A stretch of DNA of 64,000 nt from Bacteroidetes bacterium OLB11 (GTDB lineage: Bacteria > Bacteroidota > Bacteroidia > Chitinophagales > Chitinophagaceae). The DNA lies in contig LNFQ01000044.1 in NCBI GenBank assembly GCA_001567165.1, forward strand, positions 1 through 64,000. The letters run 5' to 3'. The position numbers and the translations under genes were made by a program. Under the pieces are notes generated by a model, which saw nothing but the letters and a program-made list of their open reading frames with translations, had not been told where the DNA came from and ran no database searches. Below are positions 38,842-46,768 of the stretch, one piece after another (positions within the stretch are counted from its first letter, which is position 1; each line of letters starts with the position of its first letter).

Positions 38842-39831
38842 TTAAATAATTCCTTTCTGTTGGAGTGTTTCTGCAATTTGGACAGCATTGACAGCTGCTC
38901 CTTTTCTTAAATTATCTGAAACAATCCAGCAGTTGAGCGTTTTAGACTGGGTTTCATCTCTACGAATTCTACCAACAAATACTTCATTTTTTTCGTGAGC
39001 CAATAAGGGCATCGGGTATTGCAAATGATGGATATCGTCTTGAACGATAACTCCTTTGGTATTAGTTAATATTTTACGCACTTCTTGCAAGTCAAATTCA
39101 TTTTCAAATTCAATATTGACACTCTCGCTATGCCCACCAATCACTGGAATGCGAACGCAGGTGGCAGTCAGTTGAATGGAATAGTCGTTTAATATTTTCT
39201 TTGTTTCATTTGTCATTTTCATTTCTTCTTTGGTGTATAAATTTTCGGTAAATACATCAATTTGCGGAATCACATTAAGGTCGATTGGATAGGGGTAAGC
39301 CTTTTCGCCATGCTTGTTTTTTCTTTCGTCAAACAATTGTGTGACAGCTTTCACTCCTGTTCCTGTCACAGATTGGTAGGTGGAAACGACAACTCTTTTC
39401 ACACGATATTTTTCATGTAAGGGTTTTAGTACTACAACGAGTTGGATGGTGGAGCAATTGGGGTTGGCGATAATCAAATCTTTTTCTGTTAGGGAATCCC
39501 CATTCACTTCGGGTACGATGAGTTTAATATTTTCATTCATTCTCCATGCGGATGAATTGTCTATGACGCGAATCCCTTCATGAGCAAAAAGGGGAGCAAT
39601 TTCGAGAGATACCTTGCCACCAGCAGAAAACAAGGCTATGTCGGGCTTTGATTCTATTGCTTTTTGATATGAAATAATAGGATATTTTTTATTTAGGAAA
39701 TTGATGGTTTTTCCAATTGATTTTTCGGAGGCAACCGGAATGATATTTTTAACCGGAAATTTTCTTTCTGCTAATACTTCTAACATTTTGGACCCCACTA
39801 ATCCGCTCGCTCCGACTACGCAAACATTCAT
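38842..39831 (-). CDS. asd: aspartate-semialdehyde dehydrogenase
   Basis: Asd reduces aspartyl phosphate to aspartate semialdehyde, at the branch to lysine, diaminopimelate, threonine and methionine. The NADP-binding loop VVGASGLVGSKMLEVL opens the protein, and the catalytic Cys is in IANPNCSTIQLVV near residue 128. The C-terminal SDNLRKGAAVNAVQIAE matches the family. At 329 residues it is complete. It is upstream of the lipoprotein and ftsE. Confidence 0.96.
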   Translation of the reverse strand: MNVCVVGASGLVGSKMLEVLAERKFPVKNIIPVASEKSIGKTINFLNKKYPIISYQKAIESKPDIALFSAGGKVSLEIAPLFAHEGIRVIDNSSAWRMNENIKLIVPEVNGDSLTEKDLIIANPNCSTIQLVVVLKPLHEKYRVKRVVVSTYQSVTGTGVKAVTQLFDERKNKHGEKAYPYPIDLNVIPQIDVFTENLYTKEEMKMTNETKKILNDYSIQLTATCVRIPVIGGHSESVNIEFENEFDLQEVRKILTNTKGVIVQDDIHHLQYPMPLLAHEKNEVFVGRIRRDETQSKTLNCWIVSDNLRKGAAVNAVQIAETLQQKGII

Positions 39832-39861
39832 TTGTTTTATGTTTTAAATTTTTATTAATTT

Positions 39862-40569
39862 TTATTGATTAGAAATCAATTCATTTACATCAGAATCAGA
39901 TGCTAAGTTATTCATTTGTGACAAAATCCAAAGATGTTTTTTTGTCAATTGTGGGCTTGGATTTTTTAAATCATACTTGATTGGGTTTGGCAAAATAGTA
40001 GCAATCCAAGCGGCTTCGCTCTTTGTTAAATCTATTGCTCTTTTTTTAAAATAATATTGAGAGGCGGCTTCGATACCAAATATTCCTTTCCCCATTTCTG
40101 CAATATTGAGATATACTTCCAAAATTCTTTTTTTGCCCCAAATCCACTCTATCAGTAATGTGTGATATACTTCTAGTCCTTTTCTGAACCAGTTACGTCC
40201 ATTCCAAAGGAATACGTTTTTAGCTGTTTGTTGTGAAATTGTACTGGCTCCTTTTATTTTTTTGAAATCTGATTTTTGATTAAACTGTATGGCTTTTTGA
40301 ATAGCATCAAAATCAAACCCATTGTGGTTTGGAAAGAGTTGATCTTCTGAACTCAGCACAGCTAGTTGTATATTTTTTCCCATTGCTGCTTTTGAAATGG
40401 ATGTTCGTTTTAGGCCATTTCCTTTTATCAAGGATTGAATCATGATGGTGGTGATGGGTGGATTTATCCATTTACAAACGACAAGGTATGTGAGATTTGA
40501 TAAAAATAGAAATAGAATAAACAATTTGATTGTTCTCCAAATAGAGTTTTGTTTTTTCTTCTTTGCCAT
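39862..40569 (-). CDS. mtgA: monofunctional biosynthetic peptidoglycan transglycosylase
   Basis: MtgA polymerises lipid II glycans at the inner membrane. One N-terminal transmembrane segment (about residues 12-28) precedes the GT51 domain, with the catalytic Glu in LSSEDQLFPNHNGFD, then KGASTISQQTAKNVFLW, KRILEVYLNIAEMG and GIEAASQYYFKK. The 235 residues contain no transpeptidase domain. It starts the minus-strand group with asd and ftsE, separated from asd by 30 bases. Confidence 0.95.
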   Translation of the reverse strand: MAKKKKQNSIWRTIKLFILFLFLSNLTYLVVCKWINPPITTIMIQSLIKGNGLKRTSISKAAMGKNIQLAVLSSEDQLFPNHNGFDFDAIQKAIQFNQKSDFKKIKGASTISQQTAKNVFLWNGRNWFRKGLEVYHTLLIEWIWGKKRILEVYLNIAEMGKGIFGIEAASQYYFKKRAIDLTKSEAAWIATILPNPIKYDLKNPSPQLTKKHLWILSQMNNLASDSDVNELISNQ

Positions 40570-41128
40570 GAAAAGTAAATGTATAAAGTTTTCAATAGAT
40601 TTAAATTAGGATAGGGATAAATATTTTTTTCTTATGAATAATCTATATTCCTTTTGTCTATATTATTTAATCTAAGTTGAGATGTAATACAAAGGAAGAA
40701 GCTTATGTATTTAAACCTTTATATTTATGAAGAAATAGGGACTCTCTTTTTATCTGAGATAGAAGATGATTATTCATAAATGGAAATTTTGTTTTCACAA
40801 TAACTTTTGGTTTCACTTTTAAAAATAGAGGAGTCTAAAATTAATAATTGATTATTTGCAATGTTATTTTTCTTCCAACATCGCAATGTTCATCTGGTTT
40901 TATGTATATAAGGAAATCCTTTTTTTTTCAATCAATTTGTCTTGTCCATTTTCTCATTAGAGAATATGTCATAATGGAATTTAAACAGCGATCACTATTG
41001 TAATCAATACGCATTGCAATAAGGTAGGTATAGTAAGCAGTGTTCGCCATCAAAAGGGCATTTTCTCACAATTTATACCCGTATCCATCTATATAAATCT
41101 ATTCTTCTTCTTTACATGAATAAAAGAC
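40570..41128. other. gene-free spacer (559 bases)
   Basis: No supported gene, RNA or strong hairpin. It is the longest gene-free stretch of the window, between mtgA and the trans-sulfuration enzyme, both on the minus strand. A 39-codon stretch on the minus strand (40770-40889) is open but has no start, and I do not call it a gene. Confidence 0.6.
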
Positions 41129-42364
41129 TTAAAGCTTTTCTAACGCTTGTTGAATATCACTGATAATATCTTCGTCATTTTCTACTCCTATCGAAAGGCG
41201 TATCATTTTTTCGGTAATATGAAATTTCTCTTTGTCCTCTTTGCTTACGTCACAGTGAGTCATTGCGGCGGGGTGTTCAGCTAAGCTTTCTGTGCTTCCT
41301 AAGCTGACAGCTAGTTTGATTAATTTGAGAGAATTGAGAAAAAGAAATGCTTCCCGTTCTCCACCTTTCACATCAAATGAAATCATTGCTCCATTTGTTA
41401 AACATTGTTTTTCTTTAATTGCAAATTGGATATCTTCTTCTTTTATATTTCCAATATAATAAACCTTTTCTACTTTAGGATGGCTGGATAAAAAAGCAGC
41501 AACTTGAGAGGCATTTTTAGCTTGCAAATCCATTCGAGCTTTTAGCGTTTCTAGGCTTCGTAATAAGAGCCAACCAGTATGAGGGCTTGCCATATTTCCT
41601 AAAAAAGTCCTCATCCCTTTCACTCTTTGCATCAGTTCTTTTGAGCCTAAGCAAGCACCTGCAATCAAATCACTATGCCCACCGATATATTTTGTGGCGG
41701 AGTATAACACTAAATCGGCACCATGCTTTAATGGATGTTGCCAGAGTGGTCCCATGTATGTATTGTCAACAGCGAGAGGGATGGTTTTTTCTGGACTTGA
41801 AAATTGCAATGCAATTTCTTTTATAGCTTCAATATCAATCAAATCGTTTGTTGGGTTTGCCGGAGTTTCAATATAGATTAATGCAATTTTTGCAGCTAAG
41901 CCACTGTTTTCAACAAGTAGAGCCACTTCTTCTTTGCTCTGTCCTGCCCCAAATTCTAATACTTGAATATTAAATTTAGGTAATATTTTTTTTATGAAAT
42001 GATCGCTACCTCCATACAAAGGATTGCTTATTAAAATAACATCATTGGGTTTTAAAAATTCTAATAAAACAGTAGTGATGGCTGCCATTCCACTTTCAAA
42101 CACTGCACAGTCTTCCGCTTTGTCCCATAAGCATAAACGGTTTTCCAAAATTTCTAAATCAGGGTTGTTAATCCGACTGTATATCAACCCGAGTTCTTCA
42201 TTCTCCTTTTTTTCTCGATGCCCATAAGCAATTTCAAAAAAGGCTTTTCCTTCTTCTGCATTTTTAAATACAAAGGTTGAGGTCATAAAAATAGGGCACT
42301 TAATCGCACCCTCTGATAACTCAGGCTTGAAGCCGTAAGACATCATTAAACTTTCTGGTTTCAT
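41129..42364 (-). CDS. PLP-dependent trans-sulfuration enzyme (cystathionine/methionine gamma-lyase family)
   Basis: The 411-residue protein is a Cys/Met metabolism PLP enzyme. It has PLP-binding motifs AVFESGMAAITT, IALIYIETPANPTN and the Schiff-base lysine in LYSATKYIGGHSDLIAG. The SLGSTESLAEHPAAMTH motif near the C-terminus and RLSIGVENDEDIISD complete the pattern. Specificity (cystathionine gamma-synthase, gamma-lyase or methionine gamma-lyase) cannot be decided from motifs; the insert EIAYGHREKKENEELGLIYS in the N-terminal part fits the 'cystathionine gamma-synthase family' subgroup seen in Bacteroidota. Confidence 0.87.
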   Translation of the reverse strand: MKPESLMMSYGFKPELSEGAIKCPIFMTSTFVFKNAEEGKAFFEIAYGHREKKENEELGLIYSRINNPDLEILENRLCLWDKAEDCAVFESGMAAITTVLLEFLKPNDVILISNPLYGGSDHFIKKILPKFNIQVLEFGAGQSKEEVALLVENSGLAAKIALIYIETPANPTNDLIDIEAIKEIALQFSSPEKTIPLAVDNTYMGPLWQHPLKHGADLVLYSATKYIGGHSDLIAGACLGSKELMQRVKGMRTFLGNMASPHTGWLLLRSLETLKARMDLQAKNASQVAAFLSSHPKVEKVYYIGNIKEEDIQFAIKEKQCLTNGAMISFDVKGGEREAFLFLNSLKLIKLAVSLGSTESLAEHPAAMTHCDVSKEDKEKFHITEKMIRLSIGVENDEDIISDIQQALEKL

Positions 42365-42504
42365 AAAAATAGAAATTAGGTTTCTTTAGCTGTAAAGTTA
42401 CTTGATTTTGTATGACAATCACTATTTATATGTTATAATCTTTTTTAGAAAGGAGCCAATCTAATCGTGACATGAAGGTTCTATTTAAAATAAATACAAG
42501 AAAA

Positions 42505-42524
42505 AAAAGTACTTTAATACTTTT
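42505..42524. promoter_or_regulatory. inverted repeat, candidate operator of the RIC gene
   Basis: AAAAGTA and TACTTTT frame a 6-base spacer. The 3' arm ends 17 bases upstream of the -7 element, in the position where a repressor would block RNA polymerase. A Rrf2-type regulator is encoded 4 kb downstream, which makes this a candidate operator. The AT-rich composition means chance is not excluded. Confidence 0.35.
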
Positions 42525-42541
42525 ATATTTAAAGCTATCCT

Positions 42542-42549
42542 TATCTTTG
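42542..42549 (+). promoter_or_regulatory. -7 promoter element of the RIC gene
   Basis: TATCTTTG matches TAnnTTTG 28 bases before the ATG at 42578. A recognisable -33 TTTG is not seen; the inverted repeat overlaps that region. Confidence 0.5.
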
Positions 42550-42577
42550 CATTATATCTTAATTAAAAAATAAAAAT

Positions 42578-43792
42578 ATGGAACCAATACAAGAAATCAT
42601 CATTAATGTGCAAGAAATTGAACCAAAGTATAGACATAATACTATCTTTGAAACATTTGACAAGCTTAAAGAAGGCGAATACTTAATTATTCATAATAAC
42701 CATGATCCTCAACCGGTATATTATCAACTTCAACAGATTAGAGGAGAAGTGTTTAAATGGGAATATTTGCAACAAGGTCCTGAATGGTGGGATATTAAGT
42801 TGAGCAAAAAATATTTACATGAACATAATATTCCGATTACCATTATTGATAACGATTTTGTCATTAATGTTCCAGAAATTGAACCTCGTTTAAAACATGC
42901 AACCATTTTTCAAGTATTTGATAGCTTAGCTCCGGGAGAAAGCCTGATTATCCATAATGACCACGACCCTAAACCGGTGTATTACCAATTGCTCAGCGAA
43001 AGAGGCGATATTTTCACTTGGGAATATTTAGAACAAGGCCCGCAATGGTGGGATATTCAAGTGACTATAAAAGGGGAAGATGAGAAAGAAACCATTGGAC
43101 AAATAGCAGCAAAAGATTTAAGAAAAGCAGAAGTATTTAAAAAACACGGAATCGATTTTTGTTGTGGAGGAAAAAAAACAGTGAAACAAGCATGTGAAGA
43201 AAAAGGAATTGATGTGATAAAATTAGAGCAAGAGCTTCTGCAAGCCGCTACTACAGTGACTCACGGGAATGCAAATTATAATGATTGGAATATTGATTTC
43301 TTAGCTGATTTTATCGTCAATACGCATCATAATTACGTAAGAAAATATCTCCCTGAAATAAAAGCCTATGCTACTAAAGTCGCCCAAGTGCATGGAGCAA
43401 ATCATCCTGAATTAAAATCGATTCTTGAAAATGTGCTTGAAATGAGCGAAGATTTGACTGAGCATATTGAGTATGAAGAAAAACAATTATTTCCTTTGAT
43501 TAAGAAAATTGCAAATGCAAAAACCAATGATGTTCCTTACACCCCTCAAGCAAATGAAAAATTTGAAATCGTTGTGAAAGATGCCGAAAATGAACACGAA
43601 GCTGTCGGTCAACAATTGGTTGAAATACGCACACTGAGCAAAGATTATGCAACACCAGAAGACGCTTGTGCAAGTTACAAATTACTTTACAAAATGCTAG
43701 ATGAATTTGAAAATGATTTGCATATTCATATCCATCTTGAAAACAATATTTTATTTCCTAAAACAATTGAAATAGAAAAATCTTTGGCTTAA
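42578..43792 (+). CDS. ric: RIC (ScdA/YtfE) di-iron Fe-S repair protein with two DUF2249 domains
   Basis: Two tandem DUF2249 modules (about residues 7-80 and 93-165) share LIIHNNHDP/LIIHNDHDP, PVYYQL and the ending QGPEWWDI/QGPQWWDI. An ScdA_N domain with GIDFCCGG follows (about 205). The C-terminus is a hemerythrin-like di-iron domain: NTHHNYVRKYLPE, LTEHIEYEEKQLFP, then NEHEAVG and HIHIHLENNILFP. RIC proteins repair iron-sulfur clusters damaged by nitric oxide or oxidants. The double DUF2249 fusion (404 residues) is longer than the usual 220-240 residue RIC. It has its own terminator, but the following genes carry related domains. Confidence 0.92.
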   Translation: MEPIQEIIINVQEIEPKYRHNTIFETFDKLKEGEYLIIHNNHDPQPVYYQLQQIRGEVFKWEYLQQGPEWWDIKLSKKYLHEHNIPITIIDNDFVINVPEIEPRLKHATIFQVFDSLAPGESLIIHNDHDPKPVYYQLLSERGDIFTWEYLEQGPQWWDIQVTIKGEDEKETIGQIAAKDLRKAEVFKKHGIDFCCGGKKTVKQACEEKGIDVIKLEQELLQAATTVTHGNANYNDWNIDFLADFIVNTHHNYVRKYLPEIKAYATKVAQVHGANHPELKSILENVLEMSEDLTEHIEYEEKQLFPLIKKIANAKTNDVPYTPQANEKFEIVVKDAENEHEAVGQQLVEIRTLSKDYATPEDACASYKLLYKMLDEFENDLHIHIHLENNILFPKTIEIEKSLA

Positions 43793-43804
43793 TTTCGAAT
43801 CATT

Positions 43805-43843
43805 CTTTAAGGCACTTTTCATTATTTATAAAGTGCCTTAAAG
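43805..43843 (+). terminator. hairpin terminator after ric
   Basis: A 14-bp perfect stem (43805-43818 with 43830-43843), 11-base loop, followed by TTATTTT. It lies 13 bases after the ric stop. It could allow partial read-through into the next genes. Confidence 0.72.
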
Positions 43844-43897
43844 TTATTTTAAAAATAAAATCTGATAAAAACTATTTTAAATAAAATCAATTGTAGC

Positions 43898-44725
43898 ATG
43901 TTAATTAACGAGCAAACTAAAATTTCTACTCTCTTAAAACATAATGCAGATTCTTTAGAGGCACTTATTACATTGAGTAGTGATTTTAAAAAACTAAGAA
44001 ATCCTTTGTTAAGAAAAATTATGGCAAGTAGAACAACGATTTCTATGGCATCGAAAATTGGGAAGTGCACACCAGAAGATTTTTATAGAGTGTTGAAGCC
44101 ATTGGGGTTTGTGCATGATACCGATCCTGTAGATACACAAGAAGATATTGCACCTCAAAAACCAATGCCCGATTATTTGAAACAAGTCGATAAAGGATTG
44201 ATAATCGAATTGGATGTGCGTGCAATGTTGGCTGAAGGAAATGACCCACTAAGACTGATTCAACAAAAAGTGAAAGTCTTAAATGAAGGGGAGGTTCTGA
44301 AAATCATCAATACTTTTGAACCAACTCCACTTATTATGCTATTAGCAAAACAGGGTTTTCAATCTTTTGTGAATGAAATTTCAAAAGATGAAATTGAAAC
44401 CTATTTTTATAAAATTGATAACGCAACGAAAGTTCAACTGAATGAAGATAGCGGCACCTCCAGCGATTGGGATAATATTTTTGAACAATATTCAAATCAA
44501 TTAGTAGAAATTGATGTGCGACATTTAGAAATGCCCATGCCGATGATGACTATTTTAGAAACCTTGGAAACACTACCTCAAGACAAGGCATTGTATGTGC
44601 ATCATAAACGAATTCCCGTTTTTTTATTGACAGAACTCAAAGATCGAAATTTTGAATATCGGATTAAAGAAGTTCAAGAAGGAGAAGTGTATCTGTTGAT
44701 TTTTCATAACGGGTTTATTTCTTAA
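43898..44725 (+). CDS. DUF1858-DUF2249 protein
   Basis: The 275-residue protein has an N-terminal DUF1858-like helical domain (STLLKHNADSLEALITLS, then RNPLLRKIMASRTTISMASK). Two DUF2249 modules follow, at about 105-170 (IIELDVRAMLAEGNDPLRLI, KIINTFEPTPLIMLLAKQGF) and about 205-275 (LVEIDVRHLEMPMPMMTILE, VHHKRIPVFLLTEL). No Fe-S ligand pattern is evident. It is likely a partner or regulator of the RIC protein in nitrosative stress. Three bases separate its stop from the membrane-protein gene, suggesting translational coupling. Confidence 0.78.
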   Translation: MLINEQTKISTLLKHNADSLEALITLSSDFKKLRNPLLRKIMASRTTISMASKIGKCTPEDFYRVLKPLGFVHDTDPVDTQEDIAPQKPMPDYLKQVDKGLIIELDVRAMLAEGNDPLRLIQQKVKVLNEGEVLKIINTFEPTPLIMLLAKQGFQSFVNEISKDEIETYFYKIDNATKVQLNEDSGTSSDWDNIFEQYSNQLVEIDVRHLEMPMPMMTILETLETLPQDKALYVHHKRIPVFLLTELKDRNFEYRIKEVQEGEVYLLIFHNGFIS

Positions 44726-44728
44726 AAA

Positions 44729-46024
44729 ATGAATTTATTATCAGGAAACGGATTGCAACAAACGACAAATTACAGAGTCGTGTTTTGCCTTTTTATATTT
44801 ATGCTGCTTTTGCATTTTTTTTTAGGGAGTCTTCTGCTGCTTATTCACTCTGATATTTATGATATTAAAACGCACTATTTTCATCCCTACACATTAACCA
44901 TCGTGCATACGATGGCGTTAGGCTGGGCTACGATGATCATTTTTGGGGCATCTCATCAGCTATTGCCTGTGTTGATTGAGGGTAAATTAGATAGTAATCT
45001 ATTGGCCTATTTGACTTTTGGTTTTACATCAATTGGGATACCATTTATAGCTTATGCCTTTTATAATTGGCAAGTGGGTTTCCCTATGAAAATAGGTGCA
45101 GTGCTAATCAACTTAGGAGTTATCTGTTATCTAGTTAATATCATCAGTAGTATTTATTATAGCACTAAAAAAAGATGTACACACGTGGTATATTTTTGCG
45201 GCATCTATTTGGCTTTTTTTCAACAACGTTTTTTTGGTCTATTATTAGTTTTCAATTTTTCATACCCATTATTGCCTGATAATTCATTGGACTATCTCAC
45301 ACTTCATTCACACTTAGGCATTATCGGATGGTTTTTGCTATTAGTGATAGGAGTTGGTTCTCGGCTCATTCCCATGTTTTTGATTTCAAAATATACGAAT
45401 GTAAAACAGTTATGGATTATCTTCACACTTGTCAATATTAGCTTACTAAGTTTTATTGTTTTGAGAATATTGCAGTTTGAATCAGTCTATTATTTTATTT
45501 CAATATTTCTATCATTACTTGCTATCGTTTTTTTTGTTCAATACTGCTTGCGAGCATACAAAGTGCGTATTCGAAAATCAGTCGATGAGCAAATGAAAAT
45601 TTCATTATTATCTGTGTTGTTGATGTTAGCACCATTGCTTGTTTTATTAATTGTATTGCTGATGATACCAGTTGATAAAAATTATAACATGGCAACGCTT
45701 TACGGTTTCTGTATTTTCTTTGGATGGCTTACAGCTATTATATTAGGCATGACTTTTAAAACGCTGCCATTTATAGTTTGGAATAAAGTATATCGACGAA
45801 TTTCACATGCTGGCAAAACACCGGTTCCTAAAGATTTATTTAAAGAATCTATTTTTAATTGGATGGCGATTACATATATCTTCGGATTTATTATTTTCGT
45901 TTTAGGACTTGTTTTTTCGATTAGTATAATTTTAAAAATTGGAGCATTTTCATTATTTGCTTCTTCAATACTCTATATCTTAAATGTAATAATTATTTTA
46001 ACACACCAATCCAAAGTATCATGA
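44729..46024 (+). CDS. NnrS / heme-copper-oxidase-subunit-I-like membrane protein
   Basis: This polytopic membrane protein of 431 residues has about twelve helices. The first conserved helix has IVHTMALGWATMIIFGASHQ. A second conserved histidine is in LTLHSHLGIIGWFLLLVIGV, and GSRLIPMFLISKY follows. These resemble the heme-ligand histidines in NnrS-type and cbb3-related proteins that respond to nitric oxide; the exact subfamily is uncertain. The stop overlaps the SufT-like start by 4 bases. Together with RIC and DUF2249 genes, a role in NO handling is the leading hypothesis. Confidence 0.65.
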   Translation: MNLLSGNGLQQTTNYRVVFCLFIFMLLLHFFLGSLLLLIHSDIYDIKTHYFHPYTLTIVHTMALGWATMIIFGASHQLLPVLIEGKLDSNLLAYLTFGFTSIGIPFIAYAFYNWQVGFPMKIGAVLINLGVICYLVNIISSIYYSTKKRCTHVVYFCGIYLAFFQQRFFGLLLVFNFSYPLLPDNSLDYLTLHSHLGIIGWFLLLVIGVGSRLIPMFLISKYTNVKQLWIIFTLVNISLLSFIVLRILQFESVYYFISIFLSLLAIVFFVQYCLRAYKVRIRKSVDEQMKISLLSVLLMLAPLLVLLIVLLMIPVDKNYNMATLYGFCIFFGWLTAIILGMTFKTLPFIVWNKVYRRISHAGKTPVPKDLFKESIFNWMAITYIFGFIIFVLGLVFSISIILKIGAFSLFASSILYILNVIIILTHQSKVS

Positions 46025-46344
46025 ATGAAATAACAAACGACAACATCAAATGCAACATTGCACTCACTGCTTTATATGATGTGATAGACCCGGAAATTGG
46101 GCTGAACGTAGTGGATTTAGGATTGATTTATGAAATCAATTTTGACGAAACAGCTCAACGAATTAAAACCGATATGACTTTGACAACACAATTTTGTCCA
46201 ATGGGCGATAGTATTGTAGGAAATGTCACACAGTCATTACAAGACGCATTTCCAGCATGGGAAATTGTAGTGAATCTCACCTTTGACCCGCCATGGAATT
46301 ATTCGAGAATTTCACCTGATGGTCAAGAATTTTTAGGGAGATAA
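46021..46344 (+). CDS. SufT-like metal-sulfur cluster assembly factor (DUF59/MIP18)
   Basis: The 107-residue protein has the MIP18/DUF59 fold: ALYDVIDPEIGLNVVDLGLIYEI, LTLTTQFCPMGDSIVGNV with the conserved Cys, and VNLTFDPPWNYSRISPDG near the end. Relatives (SufT, PaaD) aid maturation or transfer of Fe-S clusters. It overlaps the preceding membrane protein by 4 bases and is 3 bases before the Rrf2 gene, clearly in one operon. Confidence 0.88.
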   Translation: MNEITNDNIKCNIALTALYDVIDPEIGLNVVDLGLIYEINFDETAQRIKTDMTLTTQFCPMGDSIVGNVTQSLQDAFPAWEIVVNLTFDPPWNYSRISPDGQEFLGR

Positions 46345-46347
46345 GCT

Positions 46348-46743
46348 ATGTTAAGTAATACATGTAAAACAGCAATAAAGGCAGTTGTATATTTGTCAAG
46401 TAAAGGAGTAGATGGTGAAAAAGTAGGGATTAAAGAAATTGCAGAGCAAATTAATGCCAGCGAACATACTATTGGCAAAATACTGCAAACACTCGTCCGG
46501 CAAAGAATTATCAATAGTACAAAAGGGCCTACTGGTGGTTTTTATATTGACAAAAAACAATTAACTCAACCTATTTTGAAAATTGTAGAAACGATAGAAG
46601 GGAAAGATATTTTTCAAGAATGTGGGCTAGGTTTGAGCAAGTGTTCAGCATTGCATCCATGTCCTATTCATAATGAATATAAAGTGGCAAGGGAGATGAT
46701 TGAAAAGATATTTAGGGAGAAAAAAAATAAAAGATCTTTGTGA
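46348..46743 (+). CDS. Rrf2-family regulator, NsrR-like
   Basis: The 131-residue protein has a winged-helix Rrf2 domain (IKEIAEQINASEHTIGKILQTLVRQRIINSTKG in the DNA-binding part). The C-terminal third has three cysteines in ECGLGLSKCSALHPCPIHNEY, with spacing CX6CX5C, the arrangement of Fe-S-binding Rrf2 sensors such as NsrR and IscR. An NO-sensing role over this operon is the natural guess, because RIC, DUF2249 and NnrS-like genes precede it. The genes are spaced 3 bases apart, so it is probably autoregulated. Confidence 0.85.
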   Translation: MLSNTCKTAIKAVVYLSSKGVDGEKVGIKEIAEQINASEHTIGKILQTLVRQRIINSTKGPTGGFYIDKKQLTQPILKIVETIEGKDIFQECGLGLSKCSALHPCPIHNEYKVAREMIEKIFREKKNKRSL

Positions 46744-46768
46744 TAATGTAGCCAATGGAATTGCTTAT

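Noticed and set aside
40770-40889. Minus-strand open stretch of 39 codons in the spacer, with plausible residues
   Set aside because: No start codon, and it is bounded by stops; likely chance in AT-rich DNA.
43844-43858. TTATTTT-A-AAAATAA palindrome as an operator
   Set aside because: Composition is almost all A/T, so the symmetry is expected by chance; it also abuts the ric terminator tail.
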